The notes under the pieces were generated by a model. The model had not been told where the DNA came from. It searched no databases and saw only the letters and a list, made by a program, of their open reading frames with translations. A stretch of DNA of 64,000 bases from Excoecaria cochinchinensis (lineage: Eukaryota > Streptophyta > Magnoliopsida > Malpighiales > Euphorbiaceae), in the NCBI GenBank assembly GCA_947683425.1, contig CANTUQ010000031.1, forward strand, positions 3,793,001 through 3,857,000, in the 5' to 3' direction. The position numbers and the translations under genes were made by a program. Shown piece after piece: positions 9,910 to 23,653 of this stretch (position 1 is the first letter of the stretch; each line of letters begins with the position of its first letter).

Positions 9910-12283
9910 CTCTATGTCCTAAAAATGTTCTAAAATTCTTCTCCTCTGTATGGTTTCTCACTTGTGTTATGTCTCTATAAATTAAAATGAGTACTTTAAT
10001 CTGTGAATTATTCAAACGCTCTATGCATTTTAGTAATTGAATTATGAGACTTTTGTCTACCATTATTATTATTTAATGGCTGCTTGTGCATAAAGTATTG
10101 TAATTTATTTGTTAAGTCTATATGAGTGCATGATGTGAATAATATAGTTATGTTTAGTATGTTCAGATGGATATGATAAATGTAATTAGTACATATGATA
10201 TGCAAATAAGTGAATGCATGATGAATAATAATATGATTACGTTTAATATGTTCATGTGAATATCTTAATCTATGAAACTACACATGACTAGTTTTGAATA
10301 TGATAAATAAAATTAATGCATATGATAAGCATATATATATATATATAGATATATGTGTTTATGTGATCATAAAAGAATAATACCGGTGTTTGATGAAATG
10401 CGTATATATTTGTAAAATGTGAAAGAATTTAATAATGATATGGGAATTTAGCCTGCGTTAGTTGAGTCGTGGATAGATAGGCATGCCTATAGAGTTCTGT
10501 TAGCTGCAGCCCTCTATTCTATTTGGACCCTGATCAGGTCCTCATTTGGATCCTCGCGATCCCCAATGTGTATGGATCTTGTTTAAGATCCCCAATGTGA
10601 AAATATTTTGAATGAGAAAAATATGATGTTGCTTTTCGAATCGTACCCACGGGTACTGCCATGTATTCAGTTACTCGCTTATCCACCCCTATGACTTAGC
10701 AGGCAACTAAAACAGTAAAATTAATGTGAATTAATTGATAAGTTTTGTAATGATTTGCAAAATGATTATGTAAATAAACATTTGATGCATTTGTGATAAA
10801 TGCCATTTGACATGTGCTCTATGCACTCCTCTGTTCTGGATCCTTTATGGACACCTATGTGGAAATGTGCGGTATCTCCGGATACCTATGTGTTTTGTAT
10901 AATCAATCGATATCTATGAAATGGAAAGTGATAAATCAATCAACGTTTGTTATAACGAATTCACATAAATGAATATTGACTGTCTAAGAAATTGTATGTG
11001 AATAAGGCATGTTATGAAATTATTCAAAAGTTACGAGTATGTTTGTCTATATGAAGTTTATGTAAAGAATTATTGAAATATTTGATATGCATGTTTTCTA
11101 TGGTTGAACATTCAGTAAATAAACTTTGTATATGTATTTATATATATTTGTTATATGTTTAAATGAGAACACATGTATGTTATGTGCTGTTCACCTACGG
11201 AACTTTAGCCTGTGCAATTTCAGTAAGTGTATTGGTAAGAAATTCATATGTATTTGTTTGTGGTTTTAATGAATACGGTGAATGATGCATTGATTGGTAA
11301 GTAAGATAGATAATAAGCGTTACGCATGAGATAGATAACTGAATTTAGAAAATGACTTAAGATTAATTCTTGGATTATTTAAGTATAAAGGTTTTTGTAG
11401 AACTACGTGGTTCTGATTCCCTACCATAGGGATACGTAGGAAGCTTGGAATATTTATTTAAAACCCGAACCAAATCTGTAAGTCTAAATGTTTTGTTTGG
11501 TTTTGATCAATTAATAGTTTGAAGAAATGAAATGTATTAAGTAAGTGCTAATACTGCAATTTTGCATGATTTTGGAAATGTTAGTCATAATGGGAATTTC
11601 CAGACTTTACATTTCGATTTGCAAACCGTATTCCTGAACTTCATGAGGTATAACTATTTATATGATTAATTAAATGAGTCAGGCAAACAATAAGTATGTC
11701 TAATGTAGTTGTGAATCAAATGTAATACAGTATTTTCGGGTTATGGTATATGAATGAATATGCATATGAAATTGTTTAAGTTTTCGTATAAAAGTAAAGA
11801 TATGAGTTCACGTTAACTGAAGCCAGTTTCCTTTATTCTTATGTCTGTGTGTATATATATATTGATTTGCAAGTGTTTTCCTTGGCAATCACTGTGAGCG
11901 GCTGCCCATTATTTGTTGCCCGACTAAGCGTCATCGCTTAGCACGGTTCTTTCTCCGTGCAGGTTTGGAGATCAGAGTAGCGTAGCAGTCCGCTGTAACT
12001 TTGGCCAACAAGTCGGTAGATCTGTATAGGAAGAGTTTTTGATTTTGGCATGTAATTAAGTTTTAATTATTAGCGTTTGTAATAAGTTGTAATATCTTAT
12101 AGTGCGAATGCTGGTGTATGGATGACATACGTTTAAGATGTGCATGTCTTGAGGTTCCATTATCTAAAAATTTTATTATTCTGATTTCTGTATTGCCATA
12201 TGTGTCTGTGTCTGGTAGCACCCTCTACTCTCCATAGCTCATCGTTCTTCGATATGCTATGTGTGGGAGTTGGGGGTGTTACA

Positions 12284-12981
12284 AGAAGATGAAGAACTAG
12301 AGTTGCTTACCTTGCACAAGAACACAATTCAACTATAATCAACCCACGAAAATCTACTAACAAAAATTTGATGAACTTAATCTACATATGCAGAAATAGA
12401 ATGGAAGAAGAAGAAGAAGAGAATGGGACTTCAATAGGGCCGTACAAATGAGAACACAAGTGATAAGTTCTGCATTCTCCACTCGCAATCTTCCTTTATA
12501 TATGCATGTAGTTTAATAAGGTGCCAAACCCACAACTCAACACCTGGATTTCCACCACTTCATCCTTGATTCAATTAACTTTAATTAAACCCAATTGTCA
12601 CTTAATCCATCTTACTTAAACTTAATCATGCCCAATTACTTTTCAGCCACCAAACTTATTTATTATTTGCATTAGGACCACATTTTTCACTGCTTTTAGG
12701 TCCAACTTTAATAATCTCAGTTCACACTTACCCCGAATGCCTCAATTAGGTCACATTCCTACTAGGGTACAAATCGGGCCATTAAAGGCACACAATATTT
12801 CTTACTTCATTCATTTAAGTTACCATTTAACAAATTACCAATTTACCCTTAACTTTTAACTTAATATTGATTATGTCCTCTACTTCACTTTACCACTTTA
12901 ACCATCCGATTATACATTTCCAGCTACCATCGTGCCCTAGACACATAGCAATCCGTCTAGGGTATATTTTAGGTCTTTATA
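12284..12981 (-). mobile_element. Y-family LTR, U3-side segment
   Basis: Continues 1-1101 across the Z insertion. On the minus strand it starts TATAAAGACCTAAAATA at 12981, close to the Y start at 33697 (TGTAAAGCCCCGAAATC), with the terminal G mutated to A. A TATA box lies at 12495-12502. Confidence 0.55.
12495..12502 (-). promoter_or_regulatory. Probable TATA box of the Y LTR
   Basis: Minus-strand TATATAAA about 480 bp from the LTR start at 12981, followed downstream by a purine- and pyrimidine-rich leader. Confidence 0.45.
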
Positions 12982-13634
12982 ATTGCAAGTTTGTTAAAGA
13001 AGCTTGAAAGTAGGGTTGCATAGCTACGGGTTGGGTCAAAACTCGACCTAACCCGAATGACTTGAACCTAAATTTTATAGAAATTTCACCACATAAATAG
13101 ATCTTACAAATATGTTGGGCCCTAATTATAGATACCTTAGATTGTGTCACCTGAGATTAGAAACACTTGGTGATGAAAGGTCTTCCACAGATGAGAAAGG
13201 CATTTCCTGATTCAATAGATTTCAGATAAAAATAAATTTAATAAAATGAAATAGTTTTTTATGTACCTTTATCCTTTCTAAAGGCCCTAAACCTCCCGAT
13301 GAACCTAGACCAAATTAGGGAAAGGATCGGGTCTCGTTTGGAGGCCCAAAAGGATGAAAAAGATGATATGAGGCAAAACACGTAGAATGCGCCCTTAGGA
13401 AATGCCGTGTTTTTGTATGTGAAACATGGTACTTTTATAGAAGGGCACAAAACATGGGCATGGACACCCTTTACATACTTGTGTTTTTGCCCAGAATCCC
13501 AAAAAGTATTAATTCTCTCTATATAAATAAAGAGAAACCGTGCCTCAAGATTCGATTTTTGCACTACTGGACTAATAATTCTAGATTTATAAACTCCATT
13601 TTTTACTAAAATTTTATTTCTCTTGAATTGAGAA
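12982..13634. other. Unassigned spacer between LTR stacks
   Basis: No domain recognised. A 139-codon open frame on the minus strand (13259-13678) runs into the start of the X LTR and has no motif I know, so I do not call it a gene. A GGGTTGGGTC and GACCTAACCC-type imperfect inverted repeat lies near 13033-13062. Confidence 0.5.
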
Positions 13635-16577
13635 TGTAACACCCTGTACCCGTAAATAGTACGGATATCGAATGTCACAGCACTACACTGCTATATGATA
13701 TAAAGCACTCGATAGTCCAATGGGTATTATGCACAGGTAATAATAACAATGTAACAGTCCATACGAAGATCTATTAAGATTTCTTATATAAACATGCCTA
13801 TTATCTATAAACCTAATCTTACACATTCTTAACTTCATCCATCATGTTCATATACATGCCATGTCTACGATTCCATTCTTGCCATCTATTACTATCCTCG
13901 ATCATCAACAGAGTCTCGACCACTTCTAATCTTCTATCTTCCAAAACTTGCGCGCATTAACAATTCTATGCGCTGAGCATTAAAATGCCCAGTGGTGGAC
14001 ACATATCCCAAACTTTCCATCTCCTACAATCACATGCATATAAGTATGTTCTTCCCTATACATCGTATATACATTATTTGTTTTAAGCTTTTACTCAATT
14101 CAGTTATTACTATATTCATAACTATTTCTATCACTATACTTTAGTATATTGGTTTCAATTATCAAACTATTTACTGTTTACACTGTTAACTTTAACATTT
14201 ACATTAATACTATTATGATCAATAATTTATAACACTAACTTTCTTATTTCTTTTATATTATTTATACTATTATTTCTGTTCTTTAGTCACTACTAATCTT
14301 TTTTCATTGTTACTTCTTTTCAATTCCTTATTATTATATTTGCCGATTGACCTATAACTGTCTAAGTTACTATGCATTTAGTTAGAATTTCAACAGTATA
14401 ATTGCTATATACTTTACCTACCCTCCTGCAAAACAGACAATGGCACAGCCCATCATGGGCACAACAATCCAATAATGTTCAAATATGATTAATTTCTCAA
14501 TTTAGTCATAGCATTAACGTATTCATTTCATAATATTACTACATAGTACACTAGTCTTATTTGTTTACTATTTATTTTCACTATTATGCTCTTAGTTTTA
14601 TACATAAGTTTTGATACTATCATTAGTCTTATTTCATATTATTTACTGTTCCATAATTAATTTTATTATTCTGTCAATAATATTACCACTGTTAGTAGCA
14701 ATATCTATATTTTAATCATGAATACTATTACTATAACATTTTTCATTATTCTATTGTTAACTTTTATCATTTTACTAACAGTTCTATATTCTTTACATTT
14801 GTATAGTTCTACCATTAACATTTTCATACACTTTCAATTATTCATTGGAATTATTACTTCCATTTCTTATGTCAGTTACTATAATTCTTGTTTAGATTTC
14901 TTTTTTATTAACATTCTAGTATTACTATTATTGTCTCTAACATTAACGTTAAATTACTAGCCATAATACCATTTAATATTATTTTATTAAATTTACCTGG
15001 ACAATGTCTTAAAAGCATTAGGTTCTATAATTTGCATTCATATAGCTTAACCCATAATTATATTACTCATATCAAGTATATTACCTTAACCACTTTCATT
15101 GTTTCAATAAACTTAATTTATTCTTTCAACTTATCTATATACATATGTATACATAATTTTATATTCATATTTTCCCTATACAACTTTTCAATAGTTCCTT
15201 GACATTTTAATAACATTTTCCCATTAATTCACTAATACTACTATTATTTATTTTTCTTACATTTATACTATTATTATTTACCATTTTAATATAACTTTTA
15301 TTATTATCATAAATATCATTATTACTATTTACATTAATATTGCTCCTATTATTATATACACTTTACTACACTTATTATCTATTAAATATACTTAATTCTA
15401 CTAACTTTATTAAAACCATATATATACTCAAATTTTCTTTTGTGTCCTTCATTTAATCATAGCACTGTCAAATTATCATTTAGTGCTTATATTTTCATTT
15501 ATTTACGTTTGTGTGCTAACTTGTCCATTAATTACTATTTTGTCACAATATAATCATTTTTCACATTTAATCCATTCTTTTATATGTAAAGTTACTAATT
15601 AGCCCTTACATTTTTTTCTTTTATGCTTAATTACATTTTAAACCTTTATTTTATTATTTTTCCCATGTTGTACTATATAGCTATCAATTTCCTTTATCAA
15701 TTGCATTTATTAATCATAGTTCTTGTCAAATTATGATTTAATCCTTTCTAATAGGCATATTATGAACAATTTACGTATTAGTCCTTTAATTTACGGTTTT
15801 ACCTTTCCTTTTCACAACAATTACTCTTATGCCATTTTTTATTGACTTGTCACATTAAATTCATTTCTTCTCACGTAAAATTGCCATTTAGTCCCTAAAT
15901 ATCGTCTTTAAATCAAATTACTTTTCTAGTCCTTATTTTACTACCATTTTACTTAATTTACCATTTGGTCACTCATTTCTCCATTTTTACCATTTATCTC
16001 ATTCTATTACATAATTACCATTTGACCATTATTTCTTTTATATCTTTGCAGTTTAGTCCTTTTTCATTCCATTTTCCTTTATTAACACTTATTTACTCAT
16101 TCAAATTCATTTTTATTATTTTGCCACTAGTATCAATCTGGTAGAAAACTCTAAACCGGATACACTGGACGTGGACCCCATAGGCCCACTACAGTACAGT
16201 AAATAGTATACAGTAAATCTCAGTAGCAGTACAGTACAGTGACAGTGATAGTAATAGTAATAGTGACAGTATCAGTAGGATAAACCATCATTAGCCTATC
16301 AAAGTGGGTTGCCATGACCCGTAGCCAACTATATCCTGAACTAGGTTTGACTACTAGACTACTAAGGGCAATGTCATTTTCCATTTCTTTTCGATAAATA
16401 TCATTATGCGCAATATACAGACATTTTATTTCCAATTCATTTTCTTTTATCAGTATAATAACATTCCATGTCATAATATTCACCATGCATTATCGATCAT
16501 AAATCACACCCCTTTAAACACTTTAATACACATTTATGTTCATGTATACACATATACATTTCTATTTAAAATAACAC

Positions 16578-16580
<3 letters not shown>

Positions 16581-16662
<82 letters not shown>
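16581..16662. repeat. (TTA)n microsatellite
   Basis: About 27 TTA units inside X copy 1. The poly-isoleucine open frame across it is an artefact. Confidence 0.97.
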
Positions 16663-18086
16663 CGCTCTGTATCATATTATCAATATCAATTATCTTAATC
16701 CATAATTAAGTTAATAATTCGTGTACCTATCCATTATAATTTATTAGTTTATTAAATTTTATTTCTTTTTATATTCATTTCAATTTTAATGGCACTAATT
16801 ACTTATTCACCTTATCAACATTATCATTTCTCTTTAAATACACATATTCAATTCTTTAAACATAGTATATGTGCCCATACTAAAATTTATTTCAATTAAA
16901 TTTTAAAATTTTCCAATGAATTGCTATACACTCAATTTTGGTTTCTATATTCATTCCAAGATACTATATTCATTAAACTATCTAGTTAATCCATTAATCC
17001 ATTAATTATCTAATTGTTTCATTTGACCAACATACTTTATATATACCTTTAATTCTTTTTCCTCCATTTTACTTTCATGCTAATTATTATTCCTCTTTAT
17101 CTCCCTTTATCTCATTATCTCAATTAAAGACATCATGTTCTATTATATTCACTTAAAGCATAACACAATATTAACCTAAATTATATTCAATTAAGCTTTA
17201 AAAATTCTCAATAAATTGGGACACACCCAATTTTATCTCTATATTCATTTTCCATCATTATCTTCACTAAATTTACAAAATACACAATATTATCCTATAT
17301 TTAAACATTCGGTTCTAACCTTATAATTGCCTCCTTATTTATTTTTCCTTCATTTACCATTTAATTTACTTGATTTCATACTAATTAACACAAATACATA
17401 CTTATATATCATTATACATACTTATATATCATTAAACCTTAAAGTACATACCACTAAACCCTAGGTTCACATTCGGTCTTCCTTGAATTTTTATTCCTAA
17501 TTTCATTTCTTTCAATTTTAACACATTAATCCATATTTTTAAGCTCCCTAAACATAATTTTAATCTTACTTTACAATACATATGCAAATTTCATTCAAAT
17601 ACTTTATAAACAAAAGCTTAAACCTAAATAAATTAAATGGAAATTAAGGGATATTGTATCCACTAACCTTTAAACCTTGTATTTTACTATTTAAATCTCC
17701 TTTCCTTCATATCTCACCATCAAAGTTCCTTCCTTTCCCTTTTGCCTCAATATGGTCGAATATGGAATAAGAGGTTTCCCTCAAATTCTTCCTTCTATAA
17801 TTCAATTAAACCTCATAATCATACTTAATACCCTCAAATCTATCCATAAAATCAATTAAATTAATTAATTTCAACTAGAATCACTTCCTTAATTTTTCTA
17901 TTCAATCTTTCACTTCAAATAAGCTCTAGATATGCTTAAAATTGAAAAGAGGGGCTAAATTTTACTTGGGAAGGTTTGATTTAGTAAAAATTATGGAAGA
18001 AGAAATGAAGAAACTATGGAAAGGAAAAGGGAGAAGTCTGCTAACGTGAGAGGGAGGAAGAGAGGAGAGAATTCTCGAGAGAGCTG

Positions 18087-18199
18087 ATATTTTTAGCCTT
18101 TTGTAGGTCCTTTAGATGAGTTTAGAAATAGGTTCAACCACTAATATTTTTTGCCTTTTGTAGGTCCCTTAGATGAGTCTAGAAATAGGTTCAACCAAT
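18087..18199. repeat. 57-bp tandem duplication in X copy 1
   Basis: 18087-18143 and 18144-18199 are near-identical (shared 'gccttttgtaggtcc', 'agaaataggttcaacca'). X copy 2 has only one unit at the corresponding place (about 21150-21200). Confidence 0.9.
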
Positions 18200-18567
18200 T
18201 GGGCCACCCCAAAAGCCCAATTAGGTTAAATAATGATGATTTTGGCCCAATTTAATGTTTACCACTTCCCAATCTCAATTCCTCATAAGAAAACTTTCAT
18301 AATTTTCAAAATATATTTATTAGGCTCCATGAATATTTTTAGGTCAATCGGAGACCGTTTCCCGGTCTGGTAATTATTTACCAATTCGATAATCCAATTT
18401 TCAGTGTCACCGTAAAATTAATTTTTCTTTACCATATGATTCTTTAATACAAGTGCGCCCATATTTTTGGATTATTTTTCGGAGGTCTGTAGAATCATTT
18501 ATGGTCCAGTAAAACCTTGGTCAAGGCTGTTAAATCGGGGCTGATTTTCCACTTTAGGGGTGAAAGA

Positions 18568-18648
18568 CACCGTCCCTCACCAAGGATGCTCGTCTGTCAA
18601 TGACAGATGCCTGTCCCTCATGATAGACAGCCGTCTGTCAATGACAGA
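18568..18648. repeat. Hairpin-word cluster in X copy 1
   Basis: TCTGTCA, A, TGACAGA occurs twice (18593-18607, 18634-18648). Between them CTGTC and GACAG enclose CCTCATGATA (18611-18630). The cluster lies about 210-290 bp from the LTR's U3 end at 18855. X copy 2 keeps a decayed unit at 21582-21594. Confidence 0.9.
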
Positions 18649-18855
18649 AGCCCACAGATCACTTTTCCACTTCTTTTTGCATTTTCAAGGCCAATTTGAC
18701 CTCCATTTTAGCTCAAATTTTATCCTCAGACTCCTACTGACATGCTCTTTCCAATGGTCTAATAAAATATTTTTCAACTCGGGGAGATACTATTCACCCC
18801 TATATCACTATTCATAGCCCAAAAATCACTATTCACGAAAGTAACCATTTTGGTA

Positions 18856-19180
18856 GAGAATTGCTTTGATCGTAGTGATCTAAAAAGCAAACATTTCTAA
18901 AAGTGGTCCTACCCGATTCATTAATTTTTATTAAACCTAAAAATCAGATAGGGTCAGGCACGTTTGGGTCACTTTAAGTCAGTTCTTTTCATTTTTTGAT
19001 TTTTGAGTCATCATTTTTGGATCGGGTCACTCAATTTTTGTGTGGGTTTAGGTTGGGTCTCAAATCACTATGAGGACTAAAAAACTGGACCACAATTGAA
19101 AATTAAACCGTAAGCAATTTGGTATATTTGGTTCAGTTTCTTGTTTAATTAGTTTTGTTTGAATAGAAATTTAGTTACAT
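18856..19180. other. Unassigned spacer
   Basis: AT-rich sequence between two X LTRs. GGGTC-containing words recur (18951, 19023, 19057) but I see no gene or element ends. Confidence 0.5.
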
Positions 19181-21735
19181 TATAACACCCTATATCCGAT
19201 CCGATGAGTAAGCCAGATAAGAATGTTACAACCTATCTTAAGATCCATAATATATGAATAAAAAAATTTCTTCTTAAAATTAGAAATACTCAAAAATTTC
19301 CAGTTGTATTCCATGAATCATCTAATGTTGTACCATATACTATAATTAAGCTACCAACATATAGCCATATACATCATACATACTTGTGAACATTTAGTTC
19401 ATACACATACATAAAGTCGTTTTTATCATGCCATTAATTTGTAAGATTGTTTACTATTATCATTTATTTAATTAAGATTTTTATAATTAAAATTACAAAT
19501 TTGTTGCTTCAATCCTTCTTTGGCATAAGTAATGTGCTTTAAGCCTTATTAAACATTTTCTCTTGCTTAGCTTAGCTTGAAGTAGTATCCTTTCTCATAG
19601 TTTATTATTCATATAAAGTCTGGGAACTCATCCTTCGTTTCCATAACCAATGATTGGCTCACTTCCTTAATTATCTTTTTAATCCATTGACCTTTCATAA
19701 TTCATGCATTAAACCCTTACCTAACTTAATTCATACCCTAGCATATTAATTAATTCACTTGATACAATTAAGTCCTTAAGGTTCAATGCCAATTTTAATT
19801 CTAACAATTCACTTAATACCGCTTATATCCCAAGCACATATACTTAGCTAAACACTTACTTAGGCAACTCTCATACCGCTACTGGCGTGCAAAATGGCTA
19901 GGGTACAAGTCGGGGCCTTACAATAAGTGTCCCTATAGCTAGCCAATTTTATCCTAAACTAGTGATTTTCTACTAGTATACTAAGGGCAACATTCAATCT
20001 ACCTCACTTCATTAATTCCCTATGTACATAACCATAATCATTACATATTAGACATATTCATTACATATCATGCCTTAACATAACCTTACTTTTATTCTTA
20101 AATATAATTCCATTTCTCATTCAAATAAATAAACTTTTATACATTACTTTTTAGTCCTTTATTATACTTATATATCCATAATCATTACATAACAACCATT
20201 CCATAATCACATATTATTCGATCATTACACTACCATTCATACATTTAATTTCTTTTCCATTAAATTCAATTCCACTCTACTTATGATTTTATTTTAATCT
20301 TATTTATGTCATTACTTTACTTAAACATAATATATTTCATAATCTTTACTTATTACATAATGTATTGTCAACATAAATTATGTTCATTAGTTGTCTAAAA
20401 ATTCCAAATAAATTATCATACACTCGATTTTAACTATACATTCATTCGATGACATTAGTTTCATTAATTTTATCAAATACACATTAATACCTTTTAAATA
20501 AGCATTTGACCAACCTTATGATTTTTTATTCATAATTTCTTTTCTTCCATTTATCATTTAATCCATTCAATTGCATGTTAACTTACATAGATATATACTT
20601 ATAAACCATTAAACATGAAAATACACCATGATAACACTAAATATCATATTCGGCCAACATAAGAGTTTTTCACACAAGTTTGTTCTTTCAATTTTAACCA
20701 TTTAAATCATCATCCCTAACCTCCATAAACATGTCTATAACATTTATTTTAATTATACATGTATAGTTCACACAATTTCATAACATACATAAACTTAAAC
20801 CTAAATAAAATTAATGAAAAATAAAGGATATTGTATCCACTAACCTTGTATTCTTGTTCTTCACACTTTACTTCTCCTTTTCCTTATTCTTCCTTTCGAA
20901 ATCATCACCTCCTTCCTTTGCTCTCAATTTTAACATATAATCTTCTCTTCTTGATTTAGACCACTTATTCCACCTCAAATGAAATCTAGAGATGATTTCC
21001 AATGAGAGAAGGGGCTGAAGATTACTTAAGATGCTAGAATTTGGTGGAAATTAGGAGAGAGAAATGAAAAAATTATGGAGAGGGAGAGTATACACCATAC
21101 GGTTAAGGAAAGTGGGAGAGAAGAGGAGAGAATTTTGGAAAATGGCTGATATTTCAGTCTTTTTTAGGTCCTTTAGATGAGTCTAGAGTTGGTTCAACCA
21201 ATTGGGCCAACCCAACTCAAGCCCAAATGCATTTATTTAGCCACTATGTGACCTTAATTTAATTCTTTCATTTCCCAAGTTCAATTCCTTATAAAAATGC
21301 TTCCATAATTCTCAAAATATATTTATTAGGCTCCACGAATATTTTTGGGTCCTGGAGATCATTTCTCAGTCCAATAAATATTTACCATTCCGATAACCTA
21401 ATTTTTAGTGTCATCGTAAAATTAATTTTCCTTACCATATGATTCTCCATATTATTTAAAACACATCCATATTTTCAGATAATTTTTCGGAGGCCCGTAG
21501 CATCATTTAAAGTCCGATCAAACCCTGGTCAAACCGGTCAAACCAGGTCAGTTTTGCAGTTTTTGAGTGACAGACACCTATCTGTCAATAACAGGCGCTA
21601 ATAACCTAATTTTGTTTTTGCATTTTAAACGCCTATTTGACATCCGTTTCACCTAAAATTGCATCATCGAATTCCTGTTAACCTATTCTTTCCATTAGTC
21701 CAATAAAATATTTTTTGACTCCGGGTGGTACTATT

Positions 21736-23640
21736 TGTTAGTGTAAGCCCTAGCCCCAATACATTGTAATAAAACACTTTAGTTAATAAATGAGGCATTT
21801 GTTTTATCCATTGTATTCCTGTGCATGTCAATTGATAGAACTATCCAAGAATGTTGTTTCAGTTTAAGTTATCATGTGTGAGGCACATGGTTGTAAGACC
21901 TTGAAACAAATGAGACTTCATTCTAAATATCCCTAGTCAGTCATTGTTATGGGAATAACAAATGAATTAAGACTAGTATGCTCTCTCTGATTAGTTGAGT
22001 TCTGTCTTACGGATCATAAGGACAAAAGTGTCAATCAGAGATCATAGATACATGTTTGTAACATGGTATTTGGATACGATCCACACATGAGAACACTACA
22101 TGGTACAAGTCATAAGTGTTCCTCATATGCAAGTTTTGTATCGGAGTTCTTAGACCTAAAATCTCTATGAAACTCTTTATGAATTACTGTGTACTTTGAC
22201 ATACACCTAACGTGCTCGTAACTGAGTGACAAGTATGGGTATGCTTGGGTATGCATTGATTCATGTTAGAGAGCATGAGAGAAGTGAAGGGATTACCCCT
22301 CTCTATAAGAGAGAAAATATCATCGGCCACTTGATCAGTGAACTGAGAAGTGTATGGCCATACCGAGATGAAATAATGAGTAACCATTATTTATCTGAGA
22401 GTTCAGTGTCACTGGAATATCAAGAAAGGAATTAACTTACATATAAGGATGACTAGTTCCATGCCTTATATTAATTCTGATATTTATGGGTAAGGGACTA
22501 TATAAAATTGCATTAGGTCACTAAATGCCAATTGCATTTTCATTTAATTTGGAATGCTATAATATCTTGCTAGAGAATATATATAGCCTTTGAATTAATT
22601 CTTAATTCATTGCCAATATTAAATGGACCTATAGGATCGCACACAAAGCATTGGGCTTAAAATATTTAAATAATGTATTGGGCATTAATTTGGGCTTTTA
22701 ATTAAAGTCAAATTAATGTATGTAATGGATATTTAAATTGCTATTGGACCTTGGTCCATGAGAGAGAGAATATTCGGCCCACATAGGATTAATTTCAATT
22801 GATTAATTAAATCAATTAAGTTAATTGAGTATTAAATCCTAGTGGCATTTAAGTCAAATTAAATCACCTAATAATTACCATGTCCTAGCCGAAATTCCAA
22901 GTATGATATACAATAGAATTTCAGCACATGATTAAGTGATTGTATATTTGATTAAATATATGTTAAGGTAATATTTCAAATTAATTTGAATTTTGAATTC
23001 AAAAGTGAGTTTGAAATAAATTGTGTTACTTATCTTTAGGAAGGATTTTGAGTTTGAATCAGATTATCTAAAAGTAATTGAAATTAAAATCAAATACTTG
23101 CCAAAAAGATAATATACAATTATATAGAAAAGATAAAAGAGAAAGATAAAGAACCTAAGTGTGGTGGCTAGGTTTTTGCGTGAAACATATCTCTCTCTCT
23201 CTCTCATTTTTCTTCTTAGCCGAAATACACAAGGAGAAGGATTCTTCCTTGCTTGCTTGTGACTTTGAGCATTCTTTACACATAGTAGAAGGACAAGATC
23301 AAGTCTTGTGGCTTCAAACTAATTCTATTACACAATACATATTTAGTAAGCTAGCACTTTCGGTTTTGAGCCGTCTTTGCAAGTGTGTGTGTGAGAATAG
23401 AGAGGAGTGGCGAAAAAGGCTGTTCCTTGGCATTGGTGGTGAACATCTAAGGTGGACAAGATCATCTAAATTGCTGGTCATCATCAAATTCAATTTGAAA
23501 GGCATCTAAAGTTGTAAGTTATTAAAACCCTAAAATTGCATGTTTCCGATTCTTGTCATGGAATTGTTTGGCATGTATGATCAAATTTTTTTGTTTTCCG
23601 CTGCGTGATCATCATACACATACCATGACATATTCCATCA
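21736..23640 (+). repeat. 5' LTR of copia 1
   Basis: Starts TGTTAGTGTAAGCCC and ends TATTCCATCA; 1905 bp. Open frames inside it occur identically in the 3' LTR and have no recognisable domain. Confidence 0.96.
22499..22507 (+). promoter_or_regulatory. Probable TATA box in copia 1 5' LTR
   Basis: TATATAAAA about 764 bp into the LTR; the same motif is at 30163-30171 in the 3' LTR. Position and orientation fit a U3 promoter. Confidence 0.45.
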
Positions 23641-23641
23641 G

Positions 23642-23653
23642 TGGTATCAGAGC
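23642..23653 (+). promoter_or_regulatory. Primer-binding site of copia 1
   Basis: TGGTATCAGAGC one base after the LTR. This is the standard copia site complementary to initiator methionine tRNA. Confidence 0.95.

Larger units (their letters stand above)
1102..12283 (+). mobile_element. Solo Z-family LTR, interrupted by nested T elements
   Basis: It begins TGTCACAACCC at 1102, ends GGGGGTGTTACA at 12283, and is flanked by a perfect 5-bp duplication AGAAG (1097-1101, 12284-12288). After removing the nested 1123-8471 insertion about 3.8 kb remains. That is long for an LTR but within what plant chromovirus-like gypsy elements reach (family knowledge). No primer-binding site, polypurine tract or coding domain lies between the ends, so I read it as a solo LTR left by recombination. 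Plus orientation is inferred from the typical end GGGTGTTACA. Segment 8477-12283 has no gene; it carries a CT-rich stretch near 8840-8930 and a palindrome cluster at 9403-9909. Confidence 0.8.
13635..18855 (-). mobile_element. Solo X-family LTR (copy 1)
   Basis: Left end TGTAACACCCTG at 13635; right boundary at 18855; flanked by GAGAA at 13630-13634 and 18856-18860. The right terminus reads GGTA instead of the family's CCATTACA, so that end has mutated. At about 5.2 kb it is a very long LTR. Landmarks shared with copy 3 include 'cgctgagcattaaaatgccc' near 13971 and 34814, and 'ggacgtggaccccata' near 16168 and 45413. Minus orientation rests on the TATA box and leader seen in copy 3. No internal domain is present. 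Most of 14050-18000 is AT-rich sequence without genes. Confidence 0.75.

Noticed and set aside
13259..13678. 139-codon open frame on the minus strand
   Set aside because: It crosses into the X LTR start at 13635 and has no recognisable motif, so it is probably random.
22184..23509. Open frames of 60-116 codons repeated exactly at 29848-31173
   Set aside because: They are duplicated only because they lie in the two LTRs of copia 1. No start context, domain or codon bias supports a gene.
23520..23535. Possible telomere-type repeat (AAACCCTAAA)
   Set aside because: A single unit, present in both LTR copies; no array.
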